Notes under the pieces: model-generated | Databases searched by the model: none | What the model was told of the DNA's origin: nothing | Seen by the model: the letters and a program-made list of their open reading frames with translations, nothing else | Translations under genes and position numbers: made by a program | Origin: JBBRVP01 sp038246785 | GTDB lineage: Bacteria; Actinomycetota; Actinomycetes; Jiangellales; Jiangellaceae | DNA: 45,115 nt | Reading direction: 5' to 3' | Assembly (NCBI GenBank): GCA_038246785.1 | Contig: JBBRVP010000026.1 | Coordinates: 1-45,115 of the forward strand | In this document: positions 23,559 through 30,857 of the stretch, piece by piece | Numbering within the stretch: the first letter of the stretch is position 1 | Layout of the letters: each line of letters begins with the position of its first letter

Positions 23559-24665
23559 GTGCGCATCGGGATCGTCTGCCCGTACTCCTTCGACGTCCCC
23601 GGCGGGGTGCAGTTCCACGTCCGCGACCTCGCCCAGTGGCTGCTCGCCCGCGGCCACGCCGTCTCGGTCCTGGCGCCCGCCGACGACGGGACGCCGGTAC
23701 CGGACTACGTGGTGCCCGCGGGGCGGGCGGTGCCGGTGCCCTACAACGGCTCGATCGCCCGGCTGACCTTCGGGCCGGTGTCCAACACCCGTGTCCGGCG
23801 TTGGCTCAGCGAGCACCCGTTCGACGTGGTGCACGTCCACGAGCCGGCGGCCCCGAGCCTGTCGCTGCTGGCCCTGTGGGCGGCGACCGGCCCGGTCGTG
23901 GCGACCTTCCACACCTCCACGTCACGGTCACGGGCGATGTCCGCGGCGTACCCGATGTTCTTTCGACCCGCGTTCGAGAAGGTCGCCGCCCGCATCGCCG
24001 TGTCGGAGGTGGCCCGTCGGACTACCGTCGAGCACGTCGGCGGCGACGCGGTGCTCATCCCGAACGGGGTCTACGTCCGCACCTTCGCCGAATCGAAGCC
24101 CCGTCCGCGCTGGCGTGGCACCGATGCCACGGTCGCCTTCATCGGCCGCACCGACGAGCCGCGCAAGGGGCTCCCCGTCTTGCTCGAGGCGGTCCCCGAG
24201 GTGCTGCGGCAGCGGCCCGGGACCCGGTTCCTCGTCGCTGGCCGCGGCGATGCCGCCGACGCGCGCGCCGCGCTGCCACGCGACCTGACCAAATCGGTGA
24301 CGTTTCTCGGCAGCGTCAGCGAGGCCGACAAGGCCGCGCTGCTGCGCACGGCCGATGTCTACGTCGCCCCCAACACGGGCGGCGAGAGCTTCGGCATCGT
24401 GCTCATCGAGGCGATGGCGTCCGGGACGCCGGTGCTCGCCAGCGACCTCGAAGCCTTCCGCGCGGTACTCCGCGACGGCGCGGTGGGTCGGCTGTTCGCC
24501 ACCGGCGACTCCCGCGGGCTCGCCGACGGCCTGCTTGCGCTGCTCGACGACCCGGTGGGCCGGACCAGCCTGGCCGCGCAGGGGCCGCACGAAGCCGCGC
24601 GCTACGACTGGGACGTCGTGGGGCGCGCGGTGCTCGACGTGTACGAGACCGTCGCGGGCACCTGA
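23559..24665 (+). CDS. pimA: Phosphatidyl-myo-inositol mannosyltransferase PimA
   Basis: The 368-residue GT4-family enzyme transfers mannose from GDP-mannose to phosphatidylinositol, the first step of PIM synthesis. The N-terminus RIGIVCPYSFDVPGGVQ is diagnostic of PimA (GGVQ loop). The lipid-binding region includes the basic STSRSRAMSAAYP stretch. In the C-terminal Rossmann domain FIGRTDEPRKGLPVLLEA and NTGGESFGIVLIEAMASG carry the nucleotide-sugar-binding residues and the E-x7-E motif. GTG at 23559 follows the acyltransferase stop by one base. It closes the three-gene PIM operon; the next gene has its own -10-like element. Confidence 0.95.
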   Translation: MRIGIVCPYSFDVPGGVQFHVRDLAQWLLARGHAVSVLAPADDGTPVPDYVVPAGRAVPVPYNGSIARLTFGPVSNTRVRRWLSEHPFDVVHVHEPAAPSLSLLALWAATGPVVATFHTSTSRSRAMSAAYPMFFRPAFEKVAARIAVSEVARRTTVEHVGGDAVLIPNGVYVRTFAESKPRPRWRGTDATVAFIGRTDEPRKGLPVLLEAVPEVLRQRPGTRFLVAGRGDAADARAALPRDLTKSVTFLGSVSEADKAALLRTADVYVAPNTGGESFGIVLIEAMASGTPVLASDLEAFRAVLRDGAVGRLFATGDSRGLADGLLALLDDPVGRTSLAAQGPHEAARYDWDVVGRAVLDVYETVAGT

Positions 24666-24715
24666 CCGGGCCCGCCCGACCGCCGGCGCCGGCCGCCGGG
24701 CGCCGTCCCAGTGCC

Positions 24716-24721
24716 TACCCT
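24716..24721 (+). promoter_or_regulatory. Candidate -10 box for a leaderless transcript at 24728
   Basis: TACCCT is followed by exactly six bases and the GTG at 24728. The same hexamer and spacing occur before the PGPGW gene at 15510. No ribosome-binding site is seen. Confidence 0.45.
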
Positions 24722-24727
24722 GGCCGC

Positions 24728-25285
24728 GTGCACTGGGTCGCCTGGCTGCTGCTCGCGGTGGTCCTGCTCATGGTCGTCGGGTGGTACCTCTCCTTCGCCG
24801 CGGGACGGCTCGACCGGCTCCACCACCGCGTCGAGAGCTCTCGAGCGGTCCTGGACGCCCGGCTCGCGGAGCGCTCCGCTGCTGCCGGCGAGCTCGCGGC
24901 CAGCGGGCTTCTCGATCCGGCGAGCTCGCTGTTGCTGACCGAGGCCGCGCATGCGGCCCGGGAGGCGCGGCCGGAGGAGCGTGAGATGGCCGAGAGCGCG
25001 CTGACCGCGGCCGCCGCCGCGGTGCTCTCACCCGAAGCCACCCGGGAGCTGGAGCGCACCGAGGCCGGCCGGGCGTTGCTCGCCGACCTCGCCGCTGCCT
25101 GCACCCGCGCCGTGCTCGCCCGCCGGTTCCACAACGACGCGGTCGCCCAGGCGTTGCGCGTGCGGCGCAAGCGCGTGGTGCGGAGCTTCCGCCTCGCCGG
25201 TCACGCCGAGGCGCCGACGACGGTCGAGCTCGACGACGGGGTGCCCCCGTCGCTGGCGGGCTACAGCGCCGTGCGGGCCGGCTGA
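24728..25285 (+). CDS. Membrane-anchored conserved hypothetical protein
   Basis: The 185-residue protein has one N-terminal membrane helix (WVAWLLLAVVLLMVVGWYLS, about residues 3-22), then a helical, Ala/Glu/Arg-rich domain, presumably cytoplasmic. The stretch AGRLDRLHHRVESSRAVLDARLAERS, starting after the helix, recalls the first helix pair of LemA proteins, though the rest does not clearly match. Genes of this type occur between pimA and pdxS in other actinomycetes, so it is part of the conserved neighbourhood. Function is unknown. The GTG is placed by the -10-like hexamer six bases upstream. It ends 18 bases before pdxS. Confidence 0.7.
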   Translation: MHWVAWLLLAVVLLMVVGWYLSFAAGRLDRLHHRVESSRAVLDARLAERSAAAGELAASGLLDPASSLLLTEAAHAAREARPEEREMAESALTAAAAAVLSPEATRELERTEAGRALLADLAAACTRAVLARRFHNDAVAQALRVRRKRVVRSFRLAGHAEAPTTVELDDGVPPSLAGYSAVRAG

Positions 25286-25291
25286 GCCCCG

Positions 25292-25297
25292 TACCAT
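25292..25297 (+). promoter_or_regulatory. Candidate -10 box for a leaderless pdxS transcript
   Basis: TACCAT is followed by six bases (GGTTTC) and the pdxS GTG at 25304. It lies only 6 bases after the preceding stop codon. No Shine-Dalgarno sequence is visible. Confidence 0.45.
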
Positions 25298-25303
25298 GGT
25301 TTC

Positions 25304-26224
25304 GTGCCAGCCGACCCCACCGCAGCCACCACCGCCCCGCCCCCGACGACCGGCACCGCGCGGGTGAAGCGCGGCATGGCCGAGATGCTCAAGGGCGGCG
25401 TGATCATGGACGTCGTCACGCCGGAGCAGGCGAAGATCGCCGAGGACGCCGGCGCGGTCGCGGTCATGGCCCTGGAGCGGGTGCCGGCCGACATCCGCGC
25501 GCAGGGCGGGGTGTCGCGGATGAGCGACCCCGACATGATCGACGCGATCATCGCCGCGGTCTCCATCCCGGTGATGGCCAAGGCGCGCATCGGGCACTTT
25601 GTCGAGGCGCAGGTGCTGCAGGCGCTCGGCGTCGACTACGTCGACGAGTCCGAAGTGCTGACCCCGGCCGACTACGCCCACCACATCGACAAGTGGCAGT
25701 TCACGGTGCCCTTCGTGTGCGGGGCCACCAACCTCGGGGAGGCGCTGCGCCGCATCACCGAGGGCGCCGCGATGATCCGCTCCAAGGGCGAGGCCGGCAC
25801 CGGCGACGTCTCCAACGCCACCACGCACATGCGTTCGATCCGCGGGGAGATCAACAGGTTGCGCTCGATGTCGCCCGATGAGCGGTACCTGGCGGCCAAG
25901 GAGCTGGCCGCCCCGCAGGAGCTCGTCGCCGAGGTCACCGAGGCCGGCAAGCTGCCGGTGGTGCTCTTCACCGCCGGCGGCATCGCCACCCCCGCCGACG
26001 CGGCGATGATGATGCAGCTCGGCGCCGAGGGCGTGTTCGTCGGCTCGGGGATCTTCAAGTCCGGCGACCCCGCGCGGCGGGCCGAGGCCATCGTCAAGGC
26101 CACGACGTTCTACGACGACCCCGACGTACTCGCGAAGGTCTCCCGCGGGCTCGGCGAGGCGATGGTCGGCATCAACGTCGAGGACGTTCCGGCCCCGCAC
26201 CGGCTCGCCGAGCGCGGCTGGTAG
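25304..26224 (+). CDS. pdxS: Pyridoxal 5'-phosphate synthase subunit PdxS (Pdx1)
   Basis: The 306-residue TIM-barrel synthase condenses ribose 5-phosphate, glyceraldehyde 3-phosphate and ammonia into PLP. After a 20-residue Ala/Thr/Pro leader come KRGMAEMLKGGVIMDVV (Asp of the active site), VMALERVPADIRAQGGVSRM, VMAKARIGHFVEAQ (lysine forming the first adduct), SKGEAGTGDVSNATTHMR (second lysine and phosphate loop) and FTAGGIATPADAAMMMQLGAEGVFVGSGIF. All expected catalytic residues are present. It works with the PdxT glutaminase encoded next, but 163 bases separate the two genes, and that gap contains unusual repeats. Confidence 0.97.
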   Translation: MPADPTAATTAPPPTTGTARVKRGMAEMLKGGVIMDVVTPEQAKIAEDAGAVAVMALERVPADIRAQGGVSRMSDPDMIDAIIAAVSIPVMAKARIGHFVEAQVLQALGVDYVDESEVLTPADYAHHIDKWQFTVPFVCGATNLGEALRRITEGAAMIRSKGEAGTGDVSNATTHMRSIRGEINRLRSMSPDERYLAAKELAAPQELVAEVTEAGKLPVVLFTAGGIATPADAAMMMQLGAEGVFVGSGIFKSGDPARRAEAIVKATTFYDDPDVLAKVSRGLGEAMVGINVEDVPAPHRLAERGW

Positions 26225-26338
26225 CGACCGTCCCCGCTCCCTCCCCCCGTCACCGTCCCCGCTCGCTCCCGACGTCACTGTCCTGGTGGCGGTCTATCGG
26301 CCGGTTCGGGCGGGATTCTCGACCACCGGGACAGTAAC
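26224..26338 (+). promoter_or_regulatory. Array of GTYACYGTCC-like motifs between pdxS and pdxT
   Basis: Related 10-mers occur at 26224 (GCGACCGTCC), 26249 (GTCACCGTCC) and 26274 (GTCACTGTCC), exactly 25 bases apart. A fourth copy lies on the opposite strand at 26329-26338 (reads GTTACTGTCC). The spacing is about 2.4 helical turns. The array begins at the last base of the pdxS stop and ends about 36 bases before the pdxT -10-like hexamer. It could bind a regulator of pdxT or be an intergenic repeat family; no regulator gene is adjacent. Confidence 0.5.
26277..26335. repeat. Inverted repeat with 13-bp arms between pdxS and pdxT
   Basis: ACTGTCCTGGTGG at 26277-26289 is matched by CCACCGGGACAGT at 26323-26335 at 12 of 13 positions (the exception would be a G-U pair in RNA), around a 33-base loop. 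Two further pairs exist beyond one mismatch. It is far longer than expected by chance. It could end the pdxS transcript, but there is no T-tract. Confidence 0.85.
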
Positions 26339-26373
26339 GCCGGTCGGCGGCGCGGGGCAGAGCGTGGCGCTCC

Positions 26374-26379
26374 TAGGCT
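26374..26379 (+). promoter_or_regulatory. Candidate -10 box for pdxT
   Basis: TAGGCT is followed by eight bases and the GTG at 26388, compatible with transcription beginning at or within two bases of the start codon. It lies downstream of the motif array, so pdxT can be transcribed separately from pdxS. Confidence 0.4.
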
Positions 26380-26387
26380 GTGGCGTC

Positions 26388-26993
26388 GTGGCTGCCCCGA
26401 CGATCGGCGTGCTCGCGTTGCAGGGGGACGTTCGCGAGCACCTGGCGGCGCTGGCCCGCGCCGGCGCTGAGGGTCGGCCGGTGCGGCGGGCGGAGGAGCT
26501 GGACGGTCTGGACGCCATCGTCCTGCCGGGCGGCGAGTCGACCACGATGGACAAGCTCGCCCGGGCGTTCGGCGTGCGGGACCCGTTGCGCCTCGCGCTG
26601 CAGACCGGCCTTCCCGCGTACGGCTCCTGCGCCGGGATGATCCTGCTCGCCGACCGGGTCCTCGACGGCCCGCCCGACCAGGAAACCCTCGGCGGCATCG
26701 ACATGACGGTGCGGCGCAACGCGTTCGGCCGACAGGTCGCCTCCTTCGAAGGAGACGTCACACTCGCCGGGGTCGCCGGCGGTCCGGTGCATGGGGTCTT
26801 CATCCGCGCCCCGTGGGTCGAGGACGTCGGAGCCGGCGTGCAGGTGCTCGCCCGGGTCGCAGGCGGCCCGGCCGCGCATAGGATCGTCGCCGTACGCCAG
26901 GGCTCGATGCTGGCCACGTCCTTCCACCCCGAGATGACCGGCGACGGGCGGGTCCACGAGTTGTTCGTCCGGATCGTGAGGGCGGTGTCATGA
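26388..26993 (+). CDS. pdxT: Pyridoxal 5'-phosphate synthase glutaminase subunit PdxT
   Basis: The 201-residue class I glutaminase supplies ammonia to PdxS. It starts with PTIGVLALQGDVREHL, carries LPGGESTTMDKL, the nucleophile Cys in AYGSCAGMILLA and the His/Glu pair in TSFHPEMTGDGRVHELF, so the catalytic triad is complete. GTG at 26388 gives the family N-terminus; a start at 26286 would add 34 residues of non-coding character across the inverted repeat. It is followed 10 bases later by yebC, with AGAGGG between, so the two are probably cotranscribed. Confidence 0.95.
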   Translation: MAAPTIGVLALQGDVREHLAALARAGAEGRPVRRAEELDGLDAIVLPGGESTTMDKLARAFGVRDPLRLALQTGLPAYGSCAGMILLADRVLDGPPDQETLGGIDMTVRRNAFGRQVASFEGDVTLAGVAGGPVHGVFIRAPWVEDVGAGVQVLARVAGGPAAHRIVAVRQGSMLATSFHPEMTGDGRVHELFVRIVRAVS

Positions 26994-27003
26994 GAGGGCA
27001 GCG

Positions 27004-27765
27004 ATGAGCGGCCACTCCAAGTGGGCGACGACCAAGCACAAGAAGGCCGTCGTCGACGCTCGTCGGGGCAAGCTGTTCGCCAAGCTCATCAAGAACGTCG
27101 AGGTCGCCGCGCGGCAGGGCGGGGGCGACCCGGCCGGCAACCCGACTCTCTACGACGCCATCCAGAAGGCCAAGAAGTCCTCGGTCCCCAACGACAACAT
27201 CGACCGTGCGGTCAAGCGCGGAGCCGGCGCCGAGGGCGGCGCCGCGGACTATCAGACGATCATGTACGAAGGCTACGGGCCGGCCGGCGTCGCGGTGCTC
27301 GTCGAGTGCCTCACCGACAACCGCAATCGCGCGGCGTCGGAGGTGCGCGTCGCCATGACCCGCAACGGCGGCTCGATGGCCGACCCCAACTCGGTGTCCT
27401 ACCTGTTCGCCCGCAAGGGTGTCGTCGTCGTCCCCCAGGAACAGGGGACCCGCCGGCTAGCCGAGGACGACCTGCTCGAGGCGGTGCTGGACTCGGGCGC
27501 CGAGGAGGTCAACGACCTCGGCGAGTCGTTCGAGGTGGTCTGCGAGGCCACCGACCTGGTGGCGGTCCGCCAGGCGGTCGAGGCGGCCGGGCTGGACTAC
27601 GAGTCGGCGGAGTCCTCCTTCCTGCCCTCGGTGAGCGTGCCCCTCGACGAGGACTCCGCGCCCAAGGTCTTCCGCCTCGTCGACGCACTCGAAGACAGCG
27701 ACGACGTGCAGAACGTCTGGACCAACCTCGACGTCTCCGACGAGGTGCTCGCCGCCGTCGGTTGA
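27004..27765 (+). CDS. yebC: YebC/PmpR-TACO1 family protein
   Basis: The 253-residue protein begins with SGHSKWATTKHKKAVVDARRGKLFAKLIKNVEVAARQGGGDP, the invariant N-terminus of the family, and continues with PNDNIDRAVKRGAG and YEGYGPAGVAVLVECLTDNRNRAASEVR. Members act as DNA-binding regulators in some bacteria, while others (YebC2, TACO1) help ribosomes through proline-rich stretches; which applies here cannot be read from sequence. Its place upstream of ruvC is widely conserved. Start ATG has AGAGGG at a suitable distance. The last part may be overlapped by an opposite-strand coding-like frame. Confidence 0.95.
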   Translation: MSGHSKWATTKHKKAVVDARRGKLFAKLIKNVEVAARQGGGDPAGNPTLYDAIQKAKKSSVPNDNIDRAVKRGAGAEGGAADYQTIMYEGYGPAGVAVLVECLTDNRNRAASEVRVAMTRNGGSMADPNSVSYLFARKGVVVVPQEQGTRRLAEDDLLEAVLDSGAEEVNDLGESFEVVCEATDLVAVRQAVEAAGLDYESAESSFLPSVSVPLDEDSAPKVFRLVDALEDSDDVQNVWTNLDVSDEVLAAVG

Positions 27766-28072
27766 GTGCCTTGGGCGGGCACTGTCCGGCGTGGCGGATG
27801 GCGAACTGGGTGGCGGTGTCCGACTCGCGCAGCCACTCCGGCGGCTCGCTGGGGTCGACGGTCGCCGCGGTCGGCGGAACCCGCTCGGGAAGCTCGTCGA
27901 ACTCAGAGGGTGCAGTGGCCGCTCGCGCCACCAGCTCCTCGGCGCTGCGGGCACGGGCCGAACGGCGCATGCCGTCGGGTATGCGCCGCGGCACCCGCCG
28001 CCGCCAGGGAAGTCTCTTGCGGCGCGTCGTCCCGGCGGCGTCCGGGGCAGCCGGTAGCGTCGGTCCGAACAC
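27509..28072 (-). CDS. Possible hypothetical protein on the minus strand between yebC and ruvC
   Basis: The 349-bp gap between yebC and ruvC holds no convincing plus-strand gene. On the minus strand an open frame from GTG at 28072 (or ATG at 27970) reads real-looking protein until about 27766. Examples are RSARARSAEELVARAATA, EFDELPERVPP and PPEWLRESDTATQFAIRHAG, and most codons in this part end in G or C. Beyond that point the frame runs antisense through the last 257 bases of yebC as an Arg-rich tail before its stop at 27509, which looks like a shadow. Either the gene has lost its own stop codon, or it truly overlaps yebC. I recognise no family. Coordinates are those of the full open frame. 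Confidence 0.35.
   Translation of the reverse strand: MFGPTLPAAPDAAGTTRRKRLPWRRRVPRRIPDGMRRSARARSAEELVARAATAPSEFDELPERVPPTAATVDPSEPPEWLRESDTATQFAIRHAGQCPPKALNRRRRAPRRRRRGWSRRSARRRCLRVRRRGGRPWARSPRRGARSPRAGRRTPPTRSPARPPRPPGGPPPGRWPRRPPRTTRRGR
28055..28060 (+). promoter_or_regulatory. Candidate -10 box for ruvCAB
   Basis: TAGCGT fits TANNNT and would start transcription near 28067, giving a leader of about 48 bases that includes AGGAGG before the ruvC GTG. It would let ruvCAB be expressed independently of yebC. No SOS box was recognised. Confidence 0.3.
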
Positions 28073-28114
28073 CTGTTCGGCCCGCTGCGTCCGGCCCGTA
28101 GGAGGCGTGTCCAC

Positions 28115-28633
28115 GTGCGAGTCCTCGGGGTGGACCCCGGTCTGACCCGGTGCGGGCTTGGCGTGGTCGACGGCGGCCCGGGCCAGCCGCTGGTCCTCGT
28201 CGACGTCGCCGTCGTCCGCACGAGCGCCCAGCAGCCGGTGGCCGACCGGCTGCACGCCGTCGACTGGGCAGTCGGGGACTGGATCGCCCGGCTGCGCCCC
28301 GACGCGGTGGCCGTCGAGCGCACGTTCAGCCGGCACAACGTCCAGACCGTCATGGGCGCGGCGCAGGCCAGCGGCGTGGCCATCGCAGCGGCCGCTCGGC
28401 ACGGCCTGCCGGTCGCCCTGCACACCCCGAGCGAGGTCAAAGCCGCCGTCACCGGGCAGGGGCGTGCCGACAAGACGCAGGTGGCCGCGATGGTCCAGCG
28501 CCTGCTCCGGCTCACCCAGCCGCCGCATCCTCCCGATGCCGCCGACGCGCTCGCGCTGGCCCTCTGCCACCTCTGGCGGGCACCGGCCACCAATCGCCTG
28601 GCCGCCGCCGCGGCCCGAGCAGGCCACCGATGA
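28115..28633 (+). CDS. ruvC: Crossover junction endodeoxyribonuclease RuvC
   Basis: The 172-residue RNase H-fold resolvase cuts Holliday junctions. Catalytic acids are visible in VLGVDPGLTRCG (first Asp), VAVERTFSRHNVQTVMG (Glu) and HPPDAADALALALCH (paired Asp residues). GTG at 28115 gives exactly the family start and has AGGAGG upstream. Length is normal. Its stop overlaps the ruvA ATG (ATGA), so ruvC and ruvA are translationally coupled. Confidence 0.96.
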   Translation: MRVLGVDPGLTRCGLGVVDGGPGQPLVLVDVAVVRTSAQQPVADRLHAVDWAVGDWIARLRPDAVAVERTFSRHNVQTVMGAAQASGVAIAAAARHGLPVALHTPSEVKAAVTGQGRADKTQVAAMVQRLLRLTQPPHPPDAADALALALCHLWRAPATNRLAAAAARAGHR

Positions 28634-29259
28634 TCTCCTTCGTGTCCGGCCCGGTGGCAGCACTGGCACCCGACTCCGCCGTCGTGCGCGTGGGAGGAGT
28701 GGGGGTGCTGGTGCAGTGCACGCCGGCCACGCTGGCCCGCCTGCGGGTGGGGGAGCCGGCGACGCTGTGCACGAGCCTCGTCGTACGCGAGGACTCGCTC
28801 ACCCTCTACGGCTTCGCCGACGACGAGGAGCGCACGGTCTTCGAGCTCCTGCAGACCGCCAGCGGGGTGGGCCCGCGACTGGCCCAGGCCATGCTCGCCG
28901 TGCACGGACCCGACGAGCTGCGCCGGGCGGTCGCCACCGAGGACCTCACCGCACTGACCCGGGTGTCCGGCATCGGACGCAAGGGTGCCCAGCGGATCGT
29001 CCTCGAGCTGCGTGACCGGCTCGGTACGCCGACCAGCCTCGGCACCGGCGCAGCCGACAACGCCGCGTCGGCCGCCGGCCGCTCCGCGTCCGGCAGCTGG
29101 CAGGCGCAGGTCCACGCTGCGCTGCTCGGCCTCGGCTGGAGCACCCGGGAGGCCGACGAGGCCGTGTCCGCGGTTGCTCCCGCGGCGGCGGCGGGCGGCG
29201 GCGATCTCGACGTCGCTGCCCTGCTGCGGGCCGCCCTGCGCACGCTGAGCCGCACGTGA
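28630..29259 (+). CDS. ruvA: Holliday junction branch migration protein RuvA
   Basis: The 209-residue protein has domain I (OB fold, MISFVSGPVAALAPDSAVVRVGGVGVLV), domain II with two helix-hairpin-helix motifs (TASGVGPRLAQAML and VSGIGRKGAQRIVLELRDRL), a flexible Ala/Gly-rich linker and the small domain III that contacts RuvB (LLGLGWSTREADEAVSAV). Four bases overlap ruvC upstream and four overlap ruvB downstream, so RuvA and RuvB are probably made in step. Confidence 0.96.
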   Translation: MISFVSGPVAALAPDSAVVRVGGVGVLVQCTPATLARLRVGEPATLCTSLVVREDSLTLYGFADDEERTVFELLQTASGVGPRLAQAMLAVHGPDELRRAVATEDLTALTRVSGIGRKGAQRIVLELRDRLGTPTSLGTGAADNAASAAGRSASGSWQAQVHAALLGLGWSTREADEAVSAVAPAAAAGGGDLDVAALLRAALRTLSRT

Positions 29260-30338
29260 ACGACCCGATCGCCGTCGACCGGCTCGTCGGGCAGGGCGCC
29301 GACGGCGACGAGCGCGCCCTCGAAGCGGCGCTGCGGCCACGCTCGCTGGCGGAGTTCGTGGGACAGGAGCGCGTGCGTGAGCAGCTCTCGCTGGTGCTGG
29401 AGGCCGCCCGCGGCCGCCGTTCGGTGGCCGACCATGTCCTGCTGTCCGGCCCGCCCGGGCTGGGCAAGACCACCCTGGCCATGATCGTCGCCAGCGAGAT
29501 GGGCGCGCCGCTGCGGCTGACCAGCGGCCCGGCGGTCCAGCACGCCGGCGATCTCGCGGCGATCCTGTCGGCCCTCAACGAGGGCGACGTCCTGTTCTTC
29601 GACGAGATCCACCGGCTCGCCCGGCCGGCCGAGGAGCTGCTTTACAGCGCGATGGAGGACTTCCGGGTCGACGTGGTCGTCGGCAAGGGGCCCGGCGCGA
29701 CCGCGATCCCGCTCGACCTGCCGCCGTTCACCCTGGTCGGCGCCACGACCCGCACCGGCCTGCTGCCCGGGCCGCTGCGCGACCGGTTCGGTTTCACCGG
29801 CCACCTCGACCTCTACGAGCCGGCCGAGCTCGAGCGGGTGCTCACCCGCTCGGCGGGTCTGCTCGACGTTCAGCTGCGCCGCGACGGCGGCGTCGAGATA
29901 GCGGGTCGCTCGCGCGGCACCCCGCGGGTGGCCAACCGGCTGCTCCGCCGGGTCCGGGACTTCGCCGAGGTACGCGCCGACCGGGTCGTCACCGCGCCGG
30001 TGGCCCGGGCCGCGCTCGAGGTGTTCGAGGTCGACGAGCGTGGCCTCGACCGGCTCGACCGGGCCGTCCTGGATGCCCTGTGCCGGCTCTTCGGCGGCGG
30101 CCCGGTGGGGCTGTCCACGCTGGCCGTCGCGGTGGGGGAGGAGCGCGAGACCGTCGAGGAGGTGGCCGAGCCGTTCCTCGTCCGAGCCGGGCTGCTGGCC
30201 CGCACGCCGCGCGGCCGGGTCGCCACGCCGGCGGCCTGGGCGCACCTCGGCCTGCGCGCCCCCGTCGGCGCACCAGGGAGGCACGAGCGTCCCGATCTCT
30301 TCGGTGGGGGCGACGGCCTCGACGGCGCGGGCGTCTAG
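29256..30338 (+). CDS. ruvB: Holliday junction helicase motor RuvB
   Basis: The 360-residue AAA+ ATPase drives branch migration with RuvA. Motifs: RPRSLAEFVGQERV near the start (as LRPRSLAEF), Walker A SGPPGLGKTTLA, Walker B FFDEIHRL, sensor 1 LVGATTRTGLLPGPLRDRFG with its arginine finger, and a C-terminal winged-helix domain (GLSTLAVAVGEERETVEEV). GTG at 29256 overlaps the ruvA stop. Its own stop TAG forms the first three bases of a TAGACT hexamer that may serve yajC. Confidence 0.97.
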   Translation: MNDPIAVDRLVGQGADGDERALEAALRPRSLAEFVGQERVREQLSLVLEAARGRRSVADHVLLSGPPGLGKTTLAMIVASEMGAPLRLTSGPAVQHAGDLAAILSALNEGDVLFFDEIHRLARPAEELLYSAMEDFRVDVVVGKGPGATAIPLDLPPFTLVGATTRTGLLPGPLRDRFGFTGHLDLYEPAELERVLTRSAGLLDVQLRRDGGVEIAGRSRGTPRVANRLLRRVRDFAEVRADRVVTAPVARAALEVFEVDERGLDRLDRAVLDALCRLFGGGPVGLSTLAVAVGEERETVEEVAEPFLVRAGLLARTPRGRVATPAAWAHLGLRAPVGAPGRHERPDLFGGGDGLDGAGV

Positions 30339-30341
30339 ACT
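30336..30341 (+). promoter_or_regulatory. Candidate -10 box for yajC overlapping the ruvB stop codon
   Basis: TAGACT shares its first three bases with the ruvB stop codon. It predicts a start near 30348 and a leader of almost 100 bases to yajC. The same stop-codon/-10 overlap is seen at 11221. Confidence 0.3.
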
Positions 30342-30444
30342 CGGCCGACGCGCGGCCCCCGACCGGCGCCCGCTCGAGCGACCGCCCAACCCACCTGCCT
30401 CGACCACATGCCCCGCTGCCGGGCACGGAAGGACTTCCGCACCC

Positions 30445-30795
30445 ATGGAGCAACTGGCCAGTCTCCTGCCGCTGCTGCTCATCGTGGTGGTGTTCTGGTT
30501 CGTGCTGCTGCGACCGGCGCGCAACCAGCAGCAGCGGGTCCGGGCGGTGCAGCGGTCGCTGCAGGTGGGGACCCGGGTCGTGACGAGCGCCGGGCTCCAC
30601 GTCACCGTGGTCGAGGTCCGTGACCGCGAGCTGGTCGTCGCCGCCATGCCCAGCGGCGTCGAGCTGACGATCGAGCGGCAGGCGGTCGTGCGCGTCCTCG
30701 ACGACGCCCCGGACCGACAAGGCGCGGACGAGGACACGCCCGGCGGTACGCGTGGGGCGGACGACCCGCCGGAGCCTCCGGGCACCTCCGGCTGA
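30445..30795 (+). CDS. yajC: Preprotein translocase subunit YajC
   Basis: The 116-residue protein has a single N-terminal membrane helix (SLLPLLLIVVVFWFVLL, about residues 6-22) followed by the family signature RPARNQQQRVRAVQRSLQVG and the LTIERQAVVRVL segment. YajC associates with SecD and SecF in the membrane. The last 30 residues are acidic and Pro/Gly-rich, and probably disordered. ATG at 30445 is preceded by GGAAGGA at a somewhat long distance. yajC-secD-secF is the usual order. Confidence 0.93.
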   Translation: MEQLASLLPLLLIVVVFWFVLLRPARNQQQRVRAVQRSLQVGTRVVTSAGLHVTVVEVRDRELVVAAMPSGVELTIERQAVVRVLDDAPDRQGADEDTPGGTRGADDPPEPPGTSG

Positions 30796-30844
30796 CCCTC
30801 CTCGTTCGCTCATCCGAGCGAGCCGCGCCGTTCCTGATAGGAAG

Positions 30845-30850
30845 TAGCGT
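30845..30850 (+). promoter_or_regulatory. Candidate -10 box for a leaderless secD transcript
   Basis: TAGCGT is followed by seven bases (CACGTCG) and the secD ATG at 30858. The sequence before the ATG has no Shine-Dalgarno match, so secDF may be expressed from this site as well as from yajC. Confidence 0.4.
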
Positions 30851-30857
30851 CACGTCG

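Noticed and set aside
27791..28057. An 88-codon plus-strand open frame in the yebC-ruvC gap
   Set aside because: Its composition is shadow-like (Arg/Gly/Pro-rich), while the minus strand of the same stretch has much better codon bias and protein character.
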